From: Thalassospira sp. MCCC 1A01148
GTDB lineage: Bacteria > Pseudomonadota > Alphaproteobacteria > Rhodospirillales > Thalassospiraceae
DNA: 64,000 nt
Direction: 5' to 3'
NCBI RefSeq assembly: GCF_001613795.1
Contig: NZ_LPVZ01000024.1
Span: 124,001-188,000 of the forward strand
Position 1 is the stretch's first letter. Each line of letters begins with the position of its first letter. Below the pieces are notes generated by a model. It saw nothing but the letters and a program-made list of their open reading frames with translations, was not told the DNA's origin and ran no database searches. Position numbers and translations under genes: made by a program. Of this stretch, positions 48,751 to 58,816 are shown in pieces.

Positions 48751-49782
48751 ATGAAAAAACTCCTATCGACGGCCATGTTGGCCGGAACCGTACTTCTGTC
48801 TGCAAATGCCTTTGCCGCTGACCTGACCGTTGGCGTCAGCTGGTCGAACTTCCAGGAAGAACGCTGGAAAACCGACGAAGCCGCCATCAAGGCCGCTCTT
48901 GATGCCGCTGGCGCCGATTACATCAGTGCTGATGCTCAGAGCAATCCTTCAAAACAGCTTGCCGATATCGAAAGCCTGATTGCCCGCGGTGCCGATGCAC
49001 TGATCGTACTGGCACAAGACTCCGCTTCGATTGGTCCGGCAGTCCAGCTTGCACTTAACGAAGGCATTCCGGTTGTCGGGTATGACCGCCTGATTGAAGA
49101 CCCGAACGCCTACTACATTACGTTCAACAACAAGGAAGTCGGTCGTCTTCAGGCCGAGGCTGTTTTTGCTGAGCAGCCAAAGGGCAACTATGTCTTCATC
49201 AAAGGCGCACCGACCGATCCGAACGCCAACCTTCTGCATGAAGGTCAGCTTGAAGTTCTTCAGGCAGCAATTGACGCTGGCGACATCAATGTCGTTGGCG
49301 AAGCTTACACCGACAGCTGGCAGCCTGCGATTGCCCAGCGCAACATGGAACAGTTCCTGACGGCTGCAGACAACAAGGTTGATGCAGTGGTGGCCTCGAA
49401 TGACGGCACCGCCGGTGGCGTGGTCGCGGCCTTGTCAGCACAGGGCATGCAGGGCATCCCGGTATCGGGTCAGGATGGTGACCATGCAGCACTTAACCGT
49501 GTTGCTCTTGGCACCCAGACTGTTTCGGTCTGGAAAGATGCCCGCCTTCTTGGTCAGCGCGCGGCTGAAATCGCCGTCGAACTGGCAGGTGGCACGAAAC
49601 TGGGCGATGTTGGTGGCACGCAAGACTGGCAAAGCCCGAATGGCGTAACGATGAAATCGTTCTTCCTTGATCCGGTTGCAATTACCCAGAACAAGCTCGA
49701 CCTGGTGATTGATGCCGGCTGGGTTTCCAAGGACGTTGTTTGCCAGGGCGTTACCAATAGCAAGGTTACTGCCTGCAACTAG
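48751..49782 (+). CDS. xylF: Sugar ABC transporter, periplasmic binding protein (XylF-like)
   Basis: A 343-residue ribose/xylose-type binding protein. Signal peptide [22 protein letters not shown]; mature opening [28 protein letters not shown] is the XylF pattern, followed by [47 protein letters not shown] and [16 protein letters not shown]. It ends with a cysteine pair ([16 protein letters not shown]). GGGAAGAAA precedes the start. First gene of an importer-enzyme-regulator operon; the ligand is probably D-xylose or a related pentose. Confidence 0.9.
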   Translation: MKKLLSTAMLAGTVLLSANAFAADLTVGVSWSNFQEERWKTDEAAIKAALDAAGADYISADAQSNPSKQLADIESLIARGADALIVLAQDSASIGPAVQLALNEGIPVVGYDRLIEDPNAYYITFNNKEVGRLQAEAVFAEQPKGNYVFIKGAPTDPNANLLHEGQLEVLQAAIDAGDINVVGEAYTDSWQPAIAQRNMEQFLTAADNKVDAVVASNDGTAGGVVAALSAQGMQGIPVSGQDGDHAALNRVALGTQTVSVWKDARLLGQRAAEIAVELAGGTKLGDVGGTQDWQSPNGVTMKSFFLDPVAITQNKLDLVIDAGWVSKDVVCQGVTNSKVTACN

Positions 49783-49815
49783 GCATCCCTGTTTCTTCTG
49801 ACCTTGCTTAAACCC

Positions 49816-49863
49816 GGGGCCGACTGCATTTCCCATCTCGCGCAGATATTGTATGTCGGCCCC
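49816..49863 (+). other. Stem-loop between xylF and xylH
   Basis: GGGGCCGAC (49816-49824) pairs exactly with GTCGGCCCC (49855-49863) over a 30-base loop; no T-tract. Same position and style as the stem-loop behind the Liv-type binding-protein gene. Confidence 0.55.
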
Positions 49864-49883
49864 GCTGTATTACGAGCTTATTC

Positions 49884-51149
49884 ATGTCACGACTGCTTTC
49901 AAAAATGGAAGTCGACCGCCGTCTGGTCGGCCTCGCCGTTGTCCTGCTGATCATCTGGGTCGGTTTTGACATTGCTTCTGGCGGGCGTTTTATAACCCCA
50001 CGCAACATCTTTAATCTGTCGGTTCAGACTGCCTCTGTTGCTGTAATGGCATGCGGTATGGTCCTGATCATTGTCACACGCCATATTGACCTGTCAGTTG
50101 GGGCTGTTCTTGGCGTTCTTGCCATGATCATGGGAGTTGTTCAGACTGATTTCCTGCCACAGTTTTTTGATTACAATCATCCTTTGACCTGGGTGCTTAC
50201 ACTGGCAATCGGCATTGCAGTCGGTGCGATGATTGGCGGCATACAAGGCGTTGCAGTCGGCTACCTTGGTGTCCCGGCCTTTATTGTAACGCTGGGCGGA
50301 CTTCTGGTCTGGCGCGGGGCGGCATGGTGGGTCACGCAGGGGCGCACCGTAGCACCGCTTGACCAAAACTTTATCCTGCTGGGTGGCGGCATCGAGGGAA
50401 CGATTGGCGCGACCTGGAGCTGGATTGTTGCTCTGTTGGCGACCCTGGCGATCATCTATGCCGCAATCATGGAACGCCGTCGTCGCCTTTCATTCGAGTT
50501 TCCGGTCAAACCGATCTGGGCCGAATATACCAACACCATCATCAAGGCCGGTCTTGTTCTGGTGGTCATTGCCACCTTGAACGCCTACCACCTGCCCACC
50601 CGCGCGGCAGAACGCCTTCTTGAAAACAAGGGCATTCCGGTAACGCCTGAAAACCTTGAAATTTCTCATGGCATTCCAATCCCGCTTCTGATCGTTGCTC
50701 TGGTCGCAATTGTGTTGACCATTGTGGTCAAGCGCACGCGCTTTGGCCGGTATGTCTTTGCGATTGGCGGCAACCCGCAAGCCGCCGAACTTGCCGGCAT
50801 CAACGTCAAGCGCATGACTGTTGCTGTCTTTGCGTTGATGGGTGTTCTGTGTGCGATCAGCGCGGCCATCTCGTCGGCACGCTTGCAGTCAGCAGGCAAT
50901 GATCTGGGCACACTTGATGAACTTCGTGTGATTGCTGCGGTTGTGATTGGCGGGACATCCCTTGCTGGCGGACTTGGTACGATCTATGGCGCACTGATCG
51001 GTGCGCTGGTGATGCAAAGCCTGCAAAGCGGTATGGCGCTTCTGGGTGTTGATACCTCGCTGCAAAGCATTGTCATTGGCCTTGTCCTTGTTCTGGCGGT
51101 CTTTAGCGACAAGTATTTCCACCGCCGCTACAGCGATCCCAGCGCGTAA
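49884..51149 (+). CDS. xylH: Sugar ABC transporter permease (XylH-like)
   Basis: A 421-residue inner-membrane permease of the ribose/xylose group, about ten to twelve hydrophobic segments. Features: [35 protein letters not shown] near the start, [32 protein letters not shown], and the coupling loop [22 protein letters not shown]. The central insertion (about residues 195-260) with a basic stretch [10 protein letters not shown] is typical of XylH rather than RbsC. Followed 11 bases later by the ATPase gene. Confidence 0.9.
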   Translation: MSRLLSKMEVDRRLVGLAVVLLIIWVGFDIASGGRFITPRNIFNLSVQTASVAVMACGMVLIIVTRHIDLSVGAVLGVLAMIMGVVQTDFLPQFFDYNHPLTWVLTLAIGIAVGAMIGGIQGVAVGYLGVPAFIVTLGGLLVWRGAAWWVTQGRTVAPLDQNFILLGGGIEGTIGATWSWIVALLATLAIIYAAIMERRRRLSFEFPVKPIWAEYTNTIIKAGLVLVVIATLNAYHLPTRAAERLLENKGIPVTPENLEISHGIPIPLLIVALVAIVLTIVVKRTRFGRYVFAIGGNPQAAELAGINVKRMTVAVFALMGVLCAISAAISSARLQSAGNDLGTLDELRVIAAVVIGGTSLAGGLGTIYGALIGALVMQSLQSGMALLGVDTSLQSIVIGLVLVLAVFSDKYFHRRYSDPSA

Positions 51150-51160
51150 GGAGACCCGTA

Positions 51161-51988
51161 ATGACAGATACAAAGCAGACCACCGACCCACTGGTCGAAA
51201 TGCGCGACATCCACATCAGTTTTGGTGGTGTCAAAGCAGTCGATGGCGTCTCCATTGACCTTTATCCTGGCGAGGTTGTTGGCGTTCTGGGCCACAACGG
51301 CGCAGGAAAATCGACACTGATCAAAATCCTGTCCGGCGCCTACAAGGCTGATAGCGGCCAGATCGTTGTCGATGGCAAAGAAGCAAAGATCGAAACAGCC
51401 CGCGATGCGCGCGACAACAATATCGAAACCATCTATCAGAACCTGGCGCTTGCCGACAATCTTGACGCTGCCCAGAACCTGTTTCTTGGCCGTGAAATCA
51501 CCGACAAGTTCGGCTTTCTTGATGATGCGGCCATGGAACACAAGGCACGCGAAGTCCTTCATCGACTGAACCCGAACTTCAAAAAGTTCACATCCCCCGT
51601 CTCGGCGCTGTCCGGTGGGCAGCGTCAATCCGTGGCGATTGCACGAGCACTGCTGTTCGAAGCCCGCGTTCTGATCATGGATGAACCGTGTGCCGCCCTT
51701 GGCGTGCATGAAACAAAGATGGTCGGCGAACTGATTGATCAGCTCAAACGTGACGGTCTTGGTATTTTGTTGATTAGCCATGATCTTCATGATGTCTTTG
51801 ACCTTTCGGACCGACTGCATGTTATGAAGAACGGGAAGCTCGTCGGCAGCGTTCGAACCGAAGACGTCACCCATGACGACGTTCTTGGAATGATTATTTT
51901 GGGCAAAATGCCCGAACACCTTCTGCATCTGGCGGGTCCGGGCGCAACCAACGCCCCGGATGCACAATCTGCCGCCAACAACAGCTAA
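51161..51988 (+). CDS. xylG: Sugar ABC transporter ATP-binding protein, single domain (XylG/FrcA-like)
   Basis: A 275-residue ATPase with one ABC domain: Walker [11 protein letters not shown]-loop [17 protein letters not shown], signature [16 protein letters not shown], Walker [13 protein letters not shown], switch His in ISHDLHDV. E. coli XylG and RbsA carry two such domains (~500 residues), so this is the half-size form (as in FrcA), which must dimerise. GGAGA precedes the start. In the XylF-XylH-XylG gene order. Confidence 0.88.
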   Translation: MTDTKQTTDPLVEMRDIHISFGGVKAVDGVSIDLYPGEVVGVLGHNGAGKSTLIKILSGAYKADSGQIVVDGKEAKIETARDARDNNIETIYQNLALADNLDAAQNLFLGREITDKFGFLDDAAMEHKAREVLHRLNPNFKKFTSPVSALSGGQRQSVAIARALLFEARVLIMDEPCAALGVHETKMVGELIDQLKRDGLGILLISHDLHDVFDLSDRLHVMKNGKLVGSVRTEDVTHDDVLGMIILGKMPEHLLHLAGPGATNAPDAQSAANNS

Positions 51989-52005
51989 GCAAGCGAGATA
52001 CCGAG

Positions 52006-53187
52006 ATGACCAAAGGTTTTCCGACAAATACTTCCGATATCCTGCCTGATGACGCCAACCGAGCCGTCCTGATTGGTCGAATATGGGATCCACGCGTGGC
52101 AGGTCCGACGCCCGTCCTTCTTGATGGGGAAACGCTGCGTGACATCAGCAAGCTTGGCCCAACCATTAGCCAGATCTTGGAACGTGATGATCTGCTGGAA
52201 AGTCTTTCAAACGCTGCAAACTTCCCAACAGTAGCGTCGCTTGACGAAATTCTTGATCAATCGCGTCCGGATGCTGATGAAAACAACCCGCATCTTTTGG
52301 CACCGAACGATCTTCATGCGATCAAGGCCAGCGGCGTGACATTTGTCGCAAGCCTTCTGGAACGCGTCATCGAAGAACAAGCACGCGGTGACGCCAGCAA
52401 GGCCGACCAGATCCGAACCGAGATTACAGGCATCATCGGCGATGACCTGTCACAGATCGAGCCGGGCTCTGCAAAGTCTGCCGACATCAAAAAGGTGCTG
52501 ATCGAAAAAGGCGCCTGGTCTCAGTACCTTGAAGTCGGTATCGGACCCGATGCCGAGATCTTTACCAAAGCCCCGGTCATGTCCGCAGTTGGGCACGGCG
52601 CGCATGTCGGCTTGCATCCGATCTCAAACTGGAACAACCCCGAACCGGAAGTGGTTCTGACGGTAACGTCGCTTGGTAAAATTGTCGGCGCGACCCTTGG
52701 CAATGATGTCAACCTGCGTGACGTCGAAGGGCGTTCGGCATTATTGCTTGGCAAGGCAAAAGACAATAACGGCTCCTGCGCCATTGGGCCGTTCATCCGC
52801 CTGTTTGACGATCACTTTACCCTTGAAACCGTCAAGTCGGCCGATATCGCCATGGCCGTTGATGGGCCGGATGGCTACCACCTTGATGCGGTCAGCTCGA
52901 TGAGCCAGATCAGCCGAACGCCGGAAAGCCTTGTTGGACAAGCGATTGGAAAACACCACCAATACCCGGACGGTCTCATGCTGTTTCTTGGGACGATGTT
53001 TGCACCGACCGACGACCGTGGCGGGGCCGGCAAGGGCTTTACCCACGAGATGGGCGACCTTGTCAGCATCTCCACGCCCAGCCTTGGCAAGCTGGTCAAT
53101 CAGGTTGATCGATCAGATGCCATCAAACCCTGGGATTTCGGAATCAGTGCCTTGATGAACAACCTTGCAGGTCGCGGATTACTGTAA
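52006..53187 (+). CDS. FAH-family 2-keto-3-deoxy-pentonate dehydratase
   Basis: A 393-residue fumarylacetoacetate-hydrolase-superfamily enzyme. The C-terminal two thirds hold the FAH fold with metal-site glutamates in NNPEPEVVLTVTSLG and the segment LGNDVNLRDVEGRSALLLGKAKDNNGSCAIGPFIRLFD. Length and the pattern match the Caulobacter XylX type, which dehydrates 2-keto-3-deoxy-D-xylonate to 2-oxoglutarate semialdehyde (third step of the Weimberg pathway), or the equivalent arabinonate enzyme. Placed directly after the importer genes, 17 bases from xylG. Confidence 0.85.
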   Translation: MTKGFPTNTSDILPDDANRAVLIGRIWDPRVAGPTPVLLDGETLRDISKLGPTISQILERDDLLESLSNAANFPTVASLDEILDQSRPDADENNPHLLAPNDLHAIKASGVTFVASLLERVIEEQARGDASKADQIRTEITGIIGDDLSQIEPGSAKSADIKKVLIEKGAWSQYLEVGIGPDAEIFTKAPVMSAVGHGAHVGLHPISNWNNPEPEVVLTVTSLGKIVGATLGNDVNLRDVEGRSALLLGKAKDNNGSCAIGPFIRLFDDHFTLETVKSADIAMAVDGPDGYHLDAVSSMSQISRTPESLVGQAIGKHHQYPDGLMLFLGTMFAPTDDRGGAGKGFTHEMGDLVSISTPSLGKLVNQVDRSDAIKPWDFGISALMNNLAGRGLL

Positions 53188-53302
53188 TAACGACCATGCA
53201 GGCAACCAATCCGCTTGCCAAAGCGGTGTTTGAGATGACCATATTGACCCGGTCGAGTACGTTTTTGATCGGGTTAATTTTAAAAGGATACAGTCCGACC
53301 TC

Positions 53303-54538
53303 ATGATGCGCCGCACAGAAAGCGAGACCCCACGCCAGCCATCCCAAACCGCCATTTTGCGGTATCTGCGGGTGCACGGCCCGGCTGCGCGTATTGATAT
53401 TGGCACAGCAACAGGATTGAGCCCGGCGACGGTGACCTCCCTGACAGCTGACCTTATGGCGCAAGGATTGGTCCGCGAAAGCGAAGGCGGCAACGGCAAC
53501 ACAAACGGCAACACACGTGGCCGCCCCAAGGTCCTGCTTGATCTTGTCCCGAATGCTGCTTGTGTCATCGGCGTTAAAATCACCATTAATCTGATCGAAA
53601 TCGCTTTGGGTAACTTCAAGGGCGAGATCGAACGCAGCATTGAACACAGCATCAATACGCGTGATCTGGGATCAGAGGAGCTCACCAGAACCCTGATTGC
53701 ACTGATTGATCGCTTTGTTGAACGCAATCAGGACTTCTGCAAACATCCACCGGCAGGTATCAGCATTGCCGTTCAGGGCGTGACAGATAGCAATAGCGGC
53801 GAAATCATCTGGTCTCCGGCCCTGCGCCATCGCCATATTCCGCTGGTTCGGTCTTTGACAGAGCGCTATGGCGGCGCCGTCCAGATGTCCAACGACGCAA
53901 ACTGTATCGCAACCGCGATATCGCAAAACACCAACCTGCATGATGGCGGTGACTTTGCCGTGATCATGCTGGGCTACGGGATTGGCATGGGGCTTGTGCT
54001 GAACGGAAACGTTTATAACGGCGATTTCGGCACCGCCGCCGAGTTTGGCCATACCAAGTTTCAGCCCGACGGCCCGCTTTGCAATTGCGGACGACGCGGC
54101 TGTCTTGAGGCCTATATCGGGGACTACGCCATCCTGCGCGATGCCCGCGGCCTGATTGACCTGCCCGAAGCCAACAACCTGCATCCCAGCGAAGATCAGA
54201 TGATGGATCTGGTTGCGCGCGCACGCAATGGCGATACAGGCCTGGCCGAGCTGTTCCGCCACGCTGGCAAGGTTCTGGGTTACGGGATTGCCAACCTGAT
54301 TGCCCTGTTAGGTCCAAAACAAATCTTCATTACCGGATCGGGCGCACGCGCCTTTGACATGATGGAACCGGAACTGCGGCGCGGTCTGGCAGAGGCACAA
54401 GTCCCGGAACTCAGTCGCGGGCCGACAATTACCCATCTGGCATGGGACAAGGACCTTGCCCTGCAAGGGGCAATTGGCCAAAGTCTGCTCAGGCATGACG
54501 AAAACATGTTTCAGGCCGCAGGAACAGCCCACAACTAA
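53303..54538 (+). CDS. ROK-family transcriptional regulator (XylR/NagC-like)
   Basis: A 411-residue repressor: N-terminal winged helix (QPSQTAILRYLRVHGPAARIDIGTATGLSPATVTSLTADLMAQGLVRESEG) and a ROK sugar-kinase-like domain with CNCGRRGCLEAYIGDYA, the Cys-rich zinc motif (C-x-C-G-x-x-G-C-x-E), and the phosphate/sugar loop VMLGYGIGMGLVLNG. It likely senses the pentose imported by XylFHG and controls the divergent operons at 48.5 kb. A stretch of Asn/Gly repeats (GGNGNTNGNTRGR) links the two domains. Confidence 0.9.
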   Translation: MMRRTESETPRQPSQTAILRYLRVHGPAARIDIGTATGLSPATVTSLTADLMAQGLVRESEGGNGNTNGNTRGRPKVLLDLVPNAACVIGVKITINLIEIALGNFKGEIERSIEHSINTRDLGSEELTRTLIALIDRFVERNQDFCKHPPAGISIAVQGVTDSNSGEIIWSPALRHRHIPLVRSLTERYGGAVQMSNDANCIATAISQNTNLHDGGDFAVIMLGYGIGMGLVLNGNVYNGDFGTAAEFGHTKFQPDGPLCNCGRRGCLEAYIGDYAILRDARGLIDLPEANNLHPSEDQMMDLVARARNGDTGLAELFRHAGKVLGYGIANLIALLGPKQIFITGSGARAFDMMEPELRRGLAEAQVPELSRGPTITHLAWDKDLALQGAIGQSLLRHDENMFQAAGTAHN

Positions 54539-54554
54539 ATCAGTCGCCCAATCA

Positions 54555-54585
54555 AAAAAGCCGCCCGGTTGGGCGGCTTTTCTTT
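54555..54585. terminator. Bidirectional terminator between the ROK and semialdehyde dehydrogenase genes
   Basis: AAAAGCCGCCC-GGTT-GGGCGGCTTTT with A-rich and T-rich flanks on the two sides; suits the convergent genes. Confidence 0.9.
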
Positions 54586-54613
54586 GATGTTTTCAAACGT
54601 CCTATTGCCAGGA

Positions 54614-56128
54614 TCAGGCAATGTCGGCTGGCAACACATCCGTCGGGATGTTCTGATAGCAGACCGGGCGCAGGAAGCGACGGATTGCCATCGTTCCGAC
54701 CGAGGTTGCCCCGAAGTTGGTCGAGGCCGGATACGGACCGCCATGTACCATGGTGTCAGATACCTCGACACCGGTCGGGAAGCCATTGGCCAGAACACGA
54801 CCAGCCTTGTGTTCAAGGATCGGCAGAAGCGAACGGGCATCCTCTGCGTCAGAGGCATCCAGATGCAGCGTGCAGGTCAGCTGACCTTCAAGTGATTTTG
54901 CAATCTTGCGCATCTCTGCGACATCCTTGACCCGGACAACAAGACCAAGCGGACCAAAGACCTCTTCGCCCAGTTCATGGTTGGCAAGCCAGTTTTCACC
55001 AGTGGTTTCGAACAGATACGGTGTTGCATTGCGCAGGTCACACGATGTGGTCAGAACCTCTTTGACACCTGACGTCGCGGCAACACGCTTTGCACCGGAA
55101 CGATAGGTTTCCGCCATGCCATCGGTCAGCATGGTCTGCGGGCCAACTTCCGACAGGCCTTCCTTGGCGGCCGCGACAAATGCATCCGCATCCGGGCCTT
55201 CGATCACAACGGCGATCCCCGGGTTGGTGCAGAACTGGCCGGCACCCATGGTAAGCGAACCTGCCCAGCCTTTGCCGATTTCCGCACCGCGCGCCTTAAC
55301 AGCATTCGGCAGCAGGAACATCGGGTTGACGGAACCGAGTTCACCAAAGAACGGGATCGGTTCAGGACGGGCAGCACAAAGATCATAAAGCGCACGACCA
55401 CCGCCAAGCGAACCGGTAAAGCCAACCGCCTTGATCAGCGGGTGCTGCACCAGGCTTTGTCCAACATCGCGCTTGCCACCCTGAATCAGGCTGAATACGC
55501 CCGGATGAACGCCGCATTTCTTGATGGCAGCGTCAATTGCCTGTGCGACAATTTCGCCCGTGCCCGGATGGGCAGAATGGCCTTTGACCACGACCGGGCA
55601 ACCAGCAGCCAATGCCGATGCAGTGTCACCCCCCGCGACAGAGAAAGCCAGCGGGAAGTTGGACGCACCAAAGACAGCAACCGGACCAATCGGACGCTGC
55701 ATCAAACGCAGGTCAGGACGCGGCAGCGGCGCACGATCCGGAAGGGCTTCGTCATAACGACGGTCCAGATATTCGCCATCAAGAATGTGGCTGGCAAACA
55801 GGCGGAGCTGACCAACGGTACGGCCACGTTCGCCCTGAAGGCGGGCTTCGGGCAGACCGGTTTCCTGCGTACCGATTTCGGTGATTTCTTCACCGCGCGC
55901 ATCAATCTCATCGGCAATGGTATTGATGAGTTTCGCGCGCTCTTCGCGGCTTGAATAACCATAGGTCCAAAACGCTTCTTCAGCCGCCTTTGCAGCCTGA
56001 TCAACAAGCGCAGGCGTTCCAACCGGGAAGGTATTGGCCGGACCATGGGCAGGTTCAGACTGGAAGGTCGTCTCGCCAGCGACCCAGTCTCCGGCAATCA
56101 GATGTTTTCCTGTCAGGGTATAAGACAT
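54614..56128 (-). CDS. 2-oxoglutarate semialdehyde dehydrogenase (aldehyde dehydrogenase family)
   Basis: A 504-residue aldehyde dehydrogenase of the 2,5-dioxovalerate/KGSADH type. Marks: GPVAVFGASNFPLAFSVAGGDTASALAAGCPVVVKGHSAHPGTG, the cofactor GFTGSLGGGRAL, the glutamate in FFGELGSVNPMFLLP (ELGSVNP is characteristic) and catalytic cysteine in GAGQFCTNPG. It oxidises 2-oxoglutarate semialdehyde to 2-oxoglutarate, the step shared by both pentose routes encoded on either side. The start at 56128 begins MSYTLTGKHLIAGDW; a reading from 56152 is longer without homology. Confidence 0.9.
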   Translation of the reverse strand: MSYTLTGKHLIAGDWVAGETTFQSEPAHGPANTFPVGTPALVDQAAKAAEEAFWTYGYSSREERAKLINTIADEIDARGEEITEIGTQETGLPEARLQGERGRTVGQLRLFASHILDGEYLDRRYDEALPDRAPLPRPDLRLMQRPIGPVAVFGASNFPLAFSVAGGDTASALAAGCPVVVKGHSAHPGTGEIVAQAIDAAIKKCGVHPGVFSLIQGGKRDVGQSLVQHPLIKAVGFTGSLGGGRALYDLCAARPEPIPFFGELGSVNPMFLLPNAVKARGAEIGKGWAGSLTMGAGQFCTNPGIAVVIEGPDADAFVAAAKEGLSEVGPQTMLTDGMAETYRSGAKRVAATSGVKEVLTTSCDLRNATPYLFETTGENWLANHELGEEVFGPLGLVVRVKDVAEMRKIAKSLEGQLTCTLHLDASDAEDARSLLPILEHKAGRVLANGFPTGVEVSDTMVHGGPYPASTNFGATSVGTMAIRRFLRPVCYQNIPTDVLPADIA

Positions 56129-56197
56129 TTCAATCAATCCTCTGGAATTCATGGATGGGGTAAAAATGGCTGCGTTACCGTCAAGGTAACCGGGACT

Positions 56198-56917
56198 TTA
56201 CCGAGTTGCCAGCCATTCCTCATACTTTTTCTGATTCTCTTCTTTGGTGCAGGGATAAAGTCCGATGATTGACGCACCATTGGCCACCTGTTCGATCACA
56301 AAGGCCTCGTAACTTTCCATACCTGCACAGGCATCGGCGATCTCGTCTGCAAGATGTGCGGGGATCACCATGACCCCGTCCGTATCGCCAACAAGCACAT
56401 CACCCGGGAAGACGGCAACATCACCACAGGCAATCGGAACGTTGATATCAAGCGCTTCATGCTTGGTCAGGTTGGTCGGGGCTGACGGGCCAGCATAGTA
56501 GGCAGGCATGTCAAGTTCACCGATCCCCTCGGCATCGCGGAAACCGGCATCTGAAACGATCCCGGCACCACCGCGCACCGCAAGACGGGTAACAAGGATC
56601 GACCCGGCCGATGCCGCTGAGGCATCCTTGCGACCATCCATCACCAGAACATGACCCGGCGGGCAGGTTTCAATCGCAACACGTTGCGGATGGTCTTCGT
56701 TGCGGAACACCTCGATCGGGTTGCGGTCTTCACGTGCCGGGATATAGCGCAGCGTAAAGGCCTGCCCGACCATGTTCTTCTTTTTCGGTGCCACCGGTCG
56801 GACACCCTGAATGAACTGGTTGCGCAGGCCCCGCTTGTAAAGCTGGGTTGCAACAGATGCAGTGGACGCGCGCATCAGTTTTTCGCGCGTGGCATCAGAC
56901 AATACATATTCCGTCAT
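56198..56917 (-). CDS. RraA-family protein
   Basis: A 239-residue protein of the RraA/4-hydroxy-4-methyl-2-oxoglutarate aldolase superfamily: VATQLYKRGLRNQFIQGVRPVAPKKKNMVGQAFTL, DGRKDASAASAGSILVTRLAVRGGAGIVSDAGFRDAEGI (the G-x-x-x-D-G-x-x-R-D metal/substrate loop) and GDVLVGDTDGVMVIPAHLADEIADA. Members include RNase E regulators and metal-dependent aldolases or decarboxylases. Between the dehydratase and dehydrogenase genes of a pentose pathway an enzymatic role on a keto acid is more likely than RNase control, but the reaction is unknown. Confidence 0.82.
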   Translation of the reverse strand: MTEYVLSDATREKLMRASTASVATQLYKRGLRNQFIQGVRPVAPKKKNMVGQAFTLRYIPAREDRNPIEVFRNEDHPQRVAIETCPPGHVLVMDGRKDASAASAGSILVTRLAVRGGAGIVSDAGFRDAEGIGELDMPAYYAGPSAPTNLTKHEALDINVPIACGDVAVFPGDVLVGDTDGVMVIPAHLADEIADACAGMESYEAFVIEQVANGASIIGLYPCTKEENQKKYEEWLATR

Positions 56918-56928
56918 GGTCGGTGTCC

Positions 56929-58662
56929 TTAGAAAATGTCAGGTTCGCCGGCAGTTTTGCCGAAATCGGTTTCAAGGAAGTCAAAATCGCAGCCCTGATC
57001 GGCCTGGGTCACATGGCGCGAGAACATATAGCCATAACCACGTTCGAACCGCGGCTCCGGCGGTGTCAGGGCCTTGCGCCGCGCTTCAAGCTCTTCTTCG
57101 GGCACGAGCATATCAAGCGAGCGATTTGGCAGATCAAGGCGGACCGTATCGCCATTTTTCAGAAGTGCGAGTGGCCCACCGATATAGCTTTCCGGGCTGA
57201 CATGCAAAACACACGCGCCGTACGATGTGCCCGACATACGGGCATCGGAAATCCGCAACATGTCACGATGGCCCTGTTTGATCAGCGCCTTGGGGATCGG
57301 CAGCATGCCCCATTCCGGGAAACCGGGACCACCTTGCGGACCGGCATTGCGCAGAACCATGACGTGATCCGGCGTGATATCAAGGTTCTCGTCGTCGACG
57401 GCCTTTTTCATTTCCGGATAGCTGTCAAAGACCAGTGCCGGTCCTTCATGCACATGGAATTTGGGGTCACAGGCGGCGGGCTTGATCACGGCACCCGTCG
57501 GGCACAGGTTGCCCTTGAGCACGGCAAGGGAGCCTTCCTTGTAGACCGGGTTATCAAGCGGACGGATGACATCGTCATTGTAAACTTCCGCCCCCTCAAG
57601 GTTTTCACCAAGGGTCTTGCCGGTGACGGTAACGCAACTGGTATCCAGACGATCTTCCATCTGTTTCATCAGGGCGCGCAAACCGCCCGCATAGAAGAAG
57701 TCCTCCATCAGGTAATCCTTGCCCGATGGCCGGACATTGGCAATCAGCGGCGTGTTGCGGCCAAGCTCGTCGAGATCTTCAAGCTTAAGACCCACACCAG
57801 CACGTTTGGCCATCGCAATCAGATGCACCACGGCATTGGTCGAACAACCGGTCGCCATGGCAACAATGGCCGCATTTCGGCAGGACGCGTCGGTGATGAT
57901 CTGATCGGGTGTCAGGTCTTCCCAGACCATTTCGACAATACGACGTCCACAATCAGCCGACATGCGCTGATGGCCGCTATCCACCGCCGGGATCGATGAC
58001 GCACCGGGCAAGGTAAGCCCCATGGAATCGGCAATGGCCGTCATGGTGGATGCGGTGCCCATGGTCATGCAGGTCCCGGCAGAACGGGCAATCCCGCCCT
58101 GAATGCCAAGCCATTCTTCGTCACTGATATTGCCTGCGCGCCGTTCATCCCAGTATTTCCAGGCATCCGAACCCGACCCCAGGATTTTACCGGCATAGTT
58201 ACCGCGCAACATCGGGCCGGCTGGCAGGTAGATCATCGGCACCCCGGCCGAAATCGCACCCATGACAAGACCCGGCGTGGTTTTGTCACAGCCCCCCATC
58301 AGGACCACACCATCAAGCGGGTGACAGCGAATGTTTTCCTCTGTCTCCATGGCAAGCAGGTTGCGATAAAGCATTGAGGTCGGCTTGGTGAAACTCTCAT
58401 CGACTGACAGGGACGGTAGTTCGACAGCAAAGCCGCCCGCCTGCGCGACACCGCGTTTGACATCAACCACCCTTTCTTTGAAATGGGCGTGACAGGTGTT
58501 GAGCTCCGACCAGGTATTGAGAATGCCGATAATTGGCTTTCCGCGAAAATCATCTTCGGAGTAGCCAAGCTGCATCATCCGGGACCGATGTCCAAATGAA
58601 CGCAGATCATCGGGGGAAAACCAGCGTGCCGATCTCAGGTCCTGAGGCTGTTTCTTACTCAT
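56929..58662 (-). CDS. L-arabinonate dehydratase-like (IlvD/Edd family)
   Basis: A 577-residue dehydratase. Fe-S cysteines lie in MGGCDKTTPG and GTCMTMGTASTMT; TWSELNTCHAHFKERVVDVKRGVAQAGGFAVELPSLSVDESFTKPTSMLYRNLLAMETEE and RISDARMSGTSYGACVLHVSPESYIGGPLALLKNGD match the sugar-acid dehydratase branch that includes L-arabinonate dehydratase. It would form L-2-keto-3-deoxyarabonate for the DapA-like dehydratase at 59626. ATG at 58662 follows GAGGATAA; the longer frame to 58749 lacks support. Divergent from a GntR regulator. Confidence 0.87.
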   Translation of the reverse strand: MSKKQPQDLRSARWFSPDDLRSFGHRSRMMQLGYSEDDFRGKPIIGILNTWSELNTCHAHFKERVVDVKRGVAQAGGFAVELPSLSVDESFTKPTSMLYRNLLAMETEENIRCHPLDGVVLMGGCDKTTPGLVMGAISAGVPMIYLPAGPMLRGNYAGKILGSGSDAWKYWDERRAGNISDEEWLGIQGGIARSAGTCMTMGTASTMTAIADSMGLTLPGASSIPAVDSGHQRMSADCGRRIVEMVWEDLTPDQIITDASCRNAAIVAMATGCSTNAVVHLIAMAKRAGVGLKLEDLDELGRNTPLIANVRPSGKDYLMEDFFYAGGLRALMKQMEDRLDTSCVTVTGKTLGENLEGAEVYNDDVIRPLDNPVYKEGSLAVLKGNLCPTGAVIKPAACDPKFHVHEGPALVFDSYPEMKKAVDDENLDITPDHVMVLRNAGPQGGPGFPEWGMLPIPKALIKQGHRDMLRISDARMSGTSYGACVLHVSPESYIGGPLALLKNGDTVRLDLPNRSLDMLVPEEELEARRKALTPPEPRFERGYGYMFSRHVTQADQGCDFDFLETDFGKTAGEPDIF

Positions 58663-58816
58663 TGTCTTATCCTCGGAATGTAAAACGTAACCGTGACAGC
58701 GTTGGGCGGCGATCAGACAGGCGATCTCCGATCTTGGACGCAAACACACTCATCCGAGGGTTTCCGCCGCCATCATCAAACACGGAAAGATATTCGCTTT
58801 TGACTGCTTGATATAG

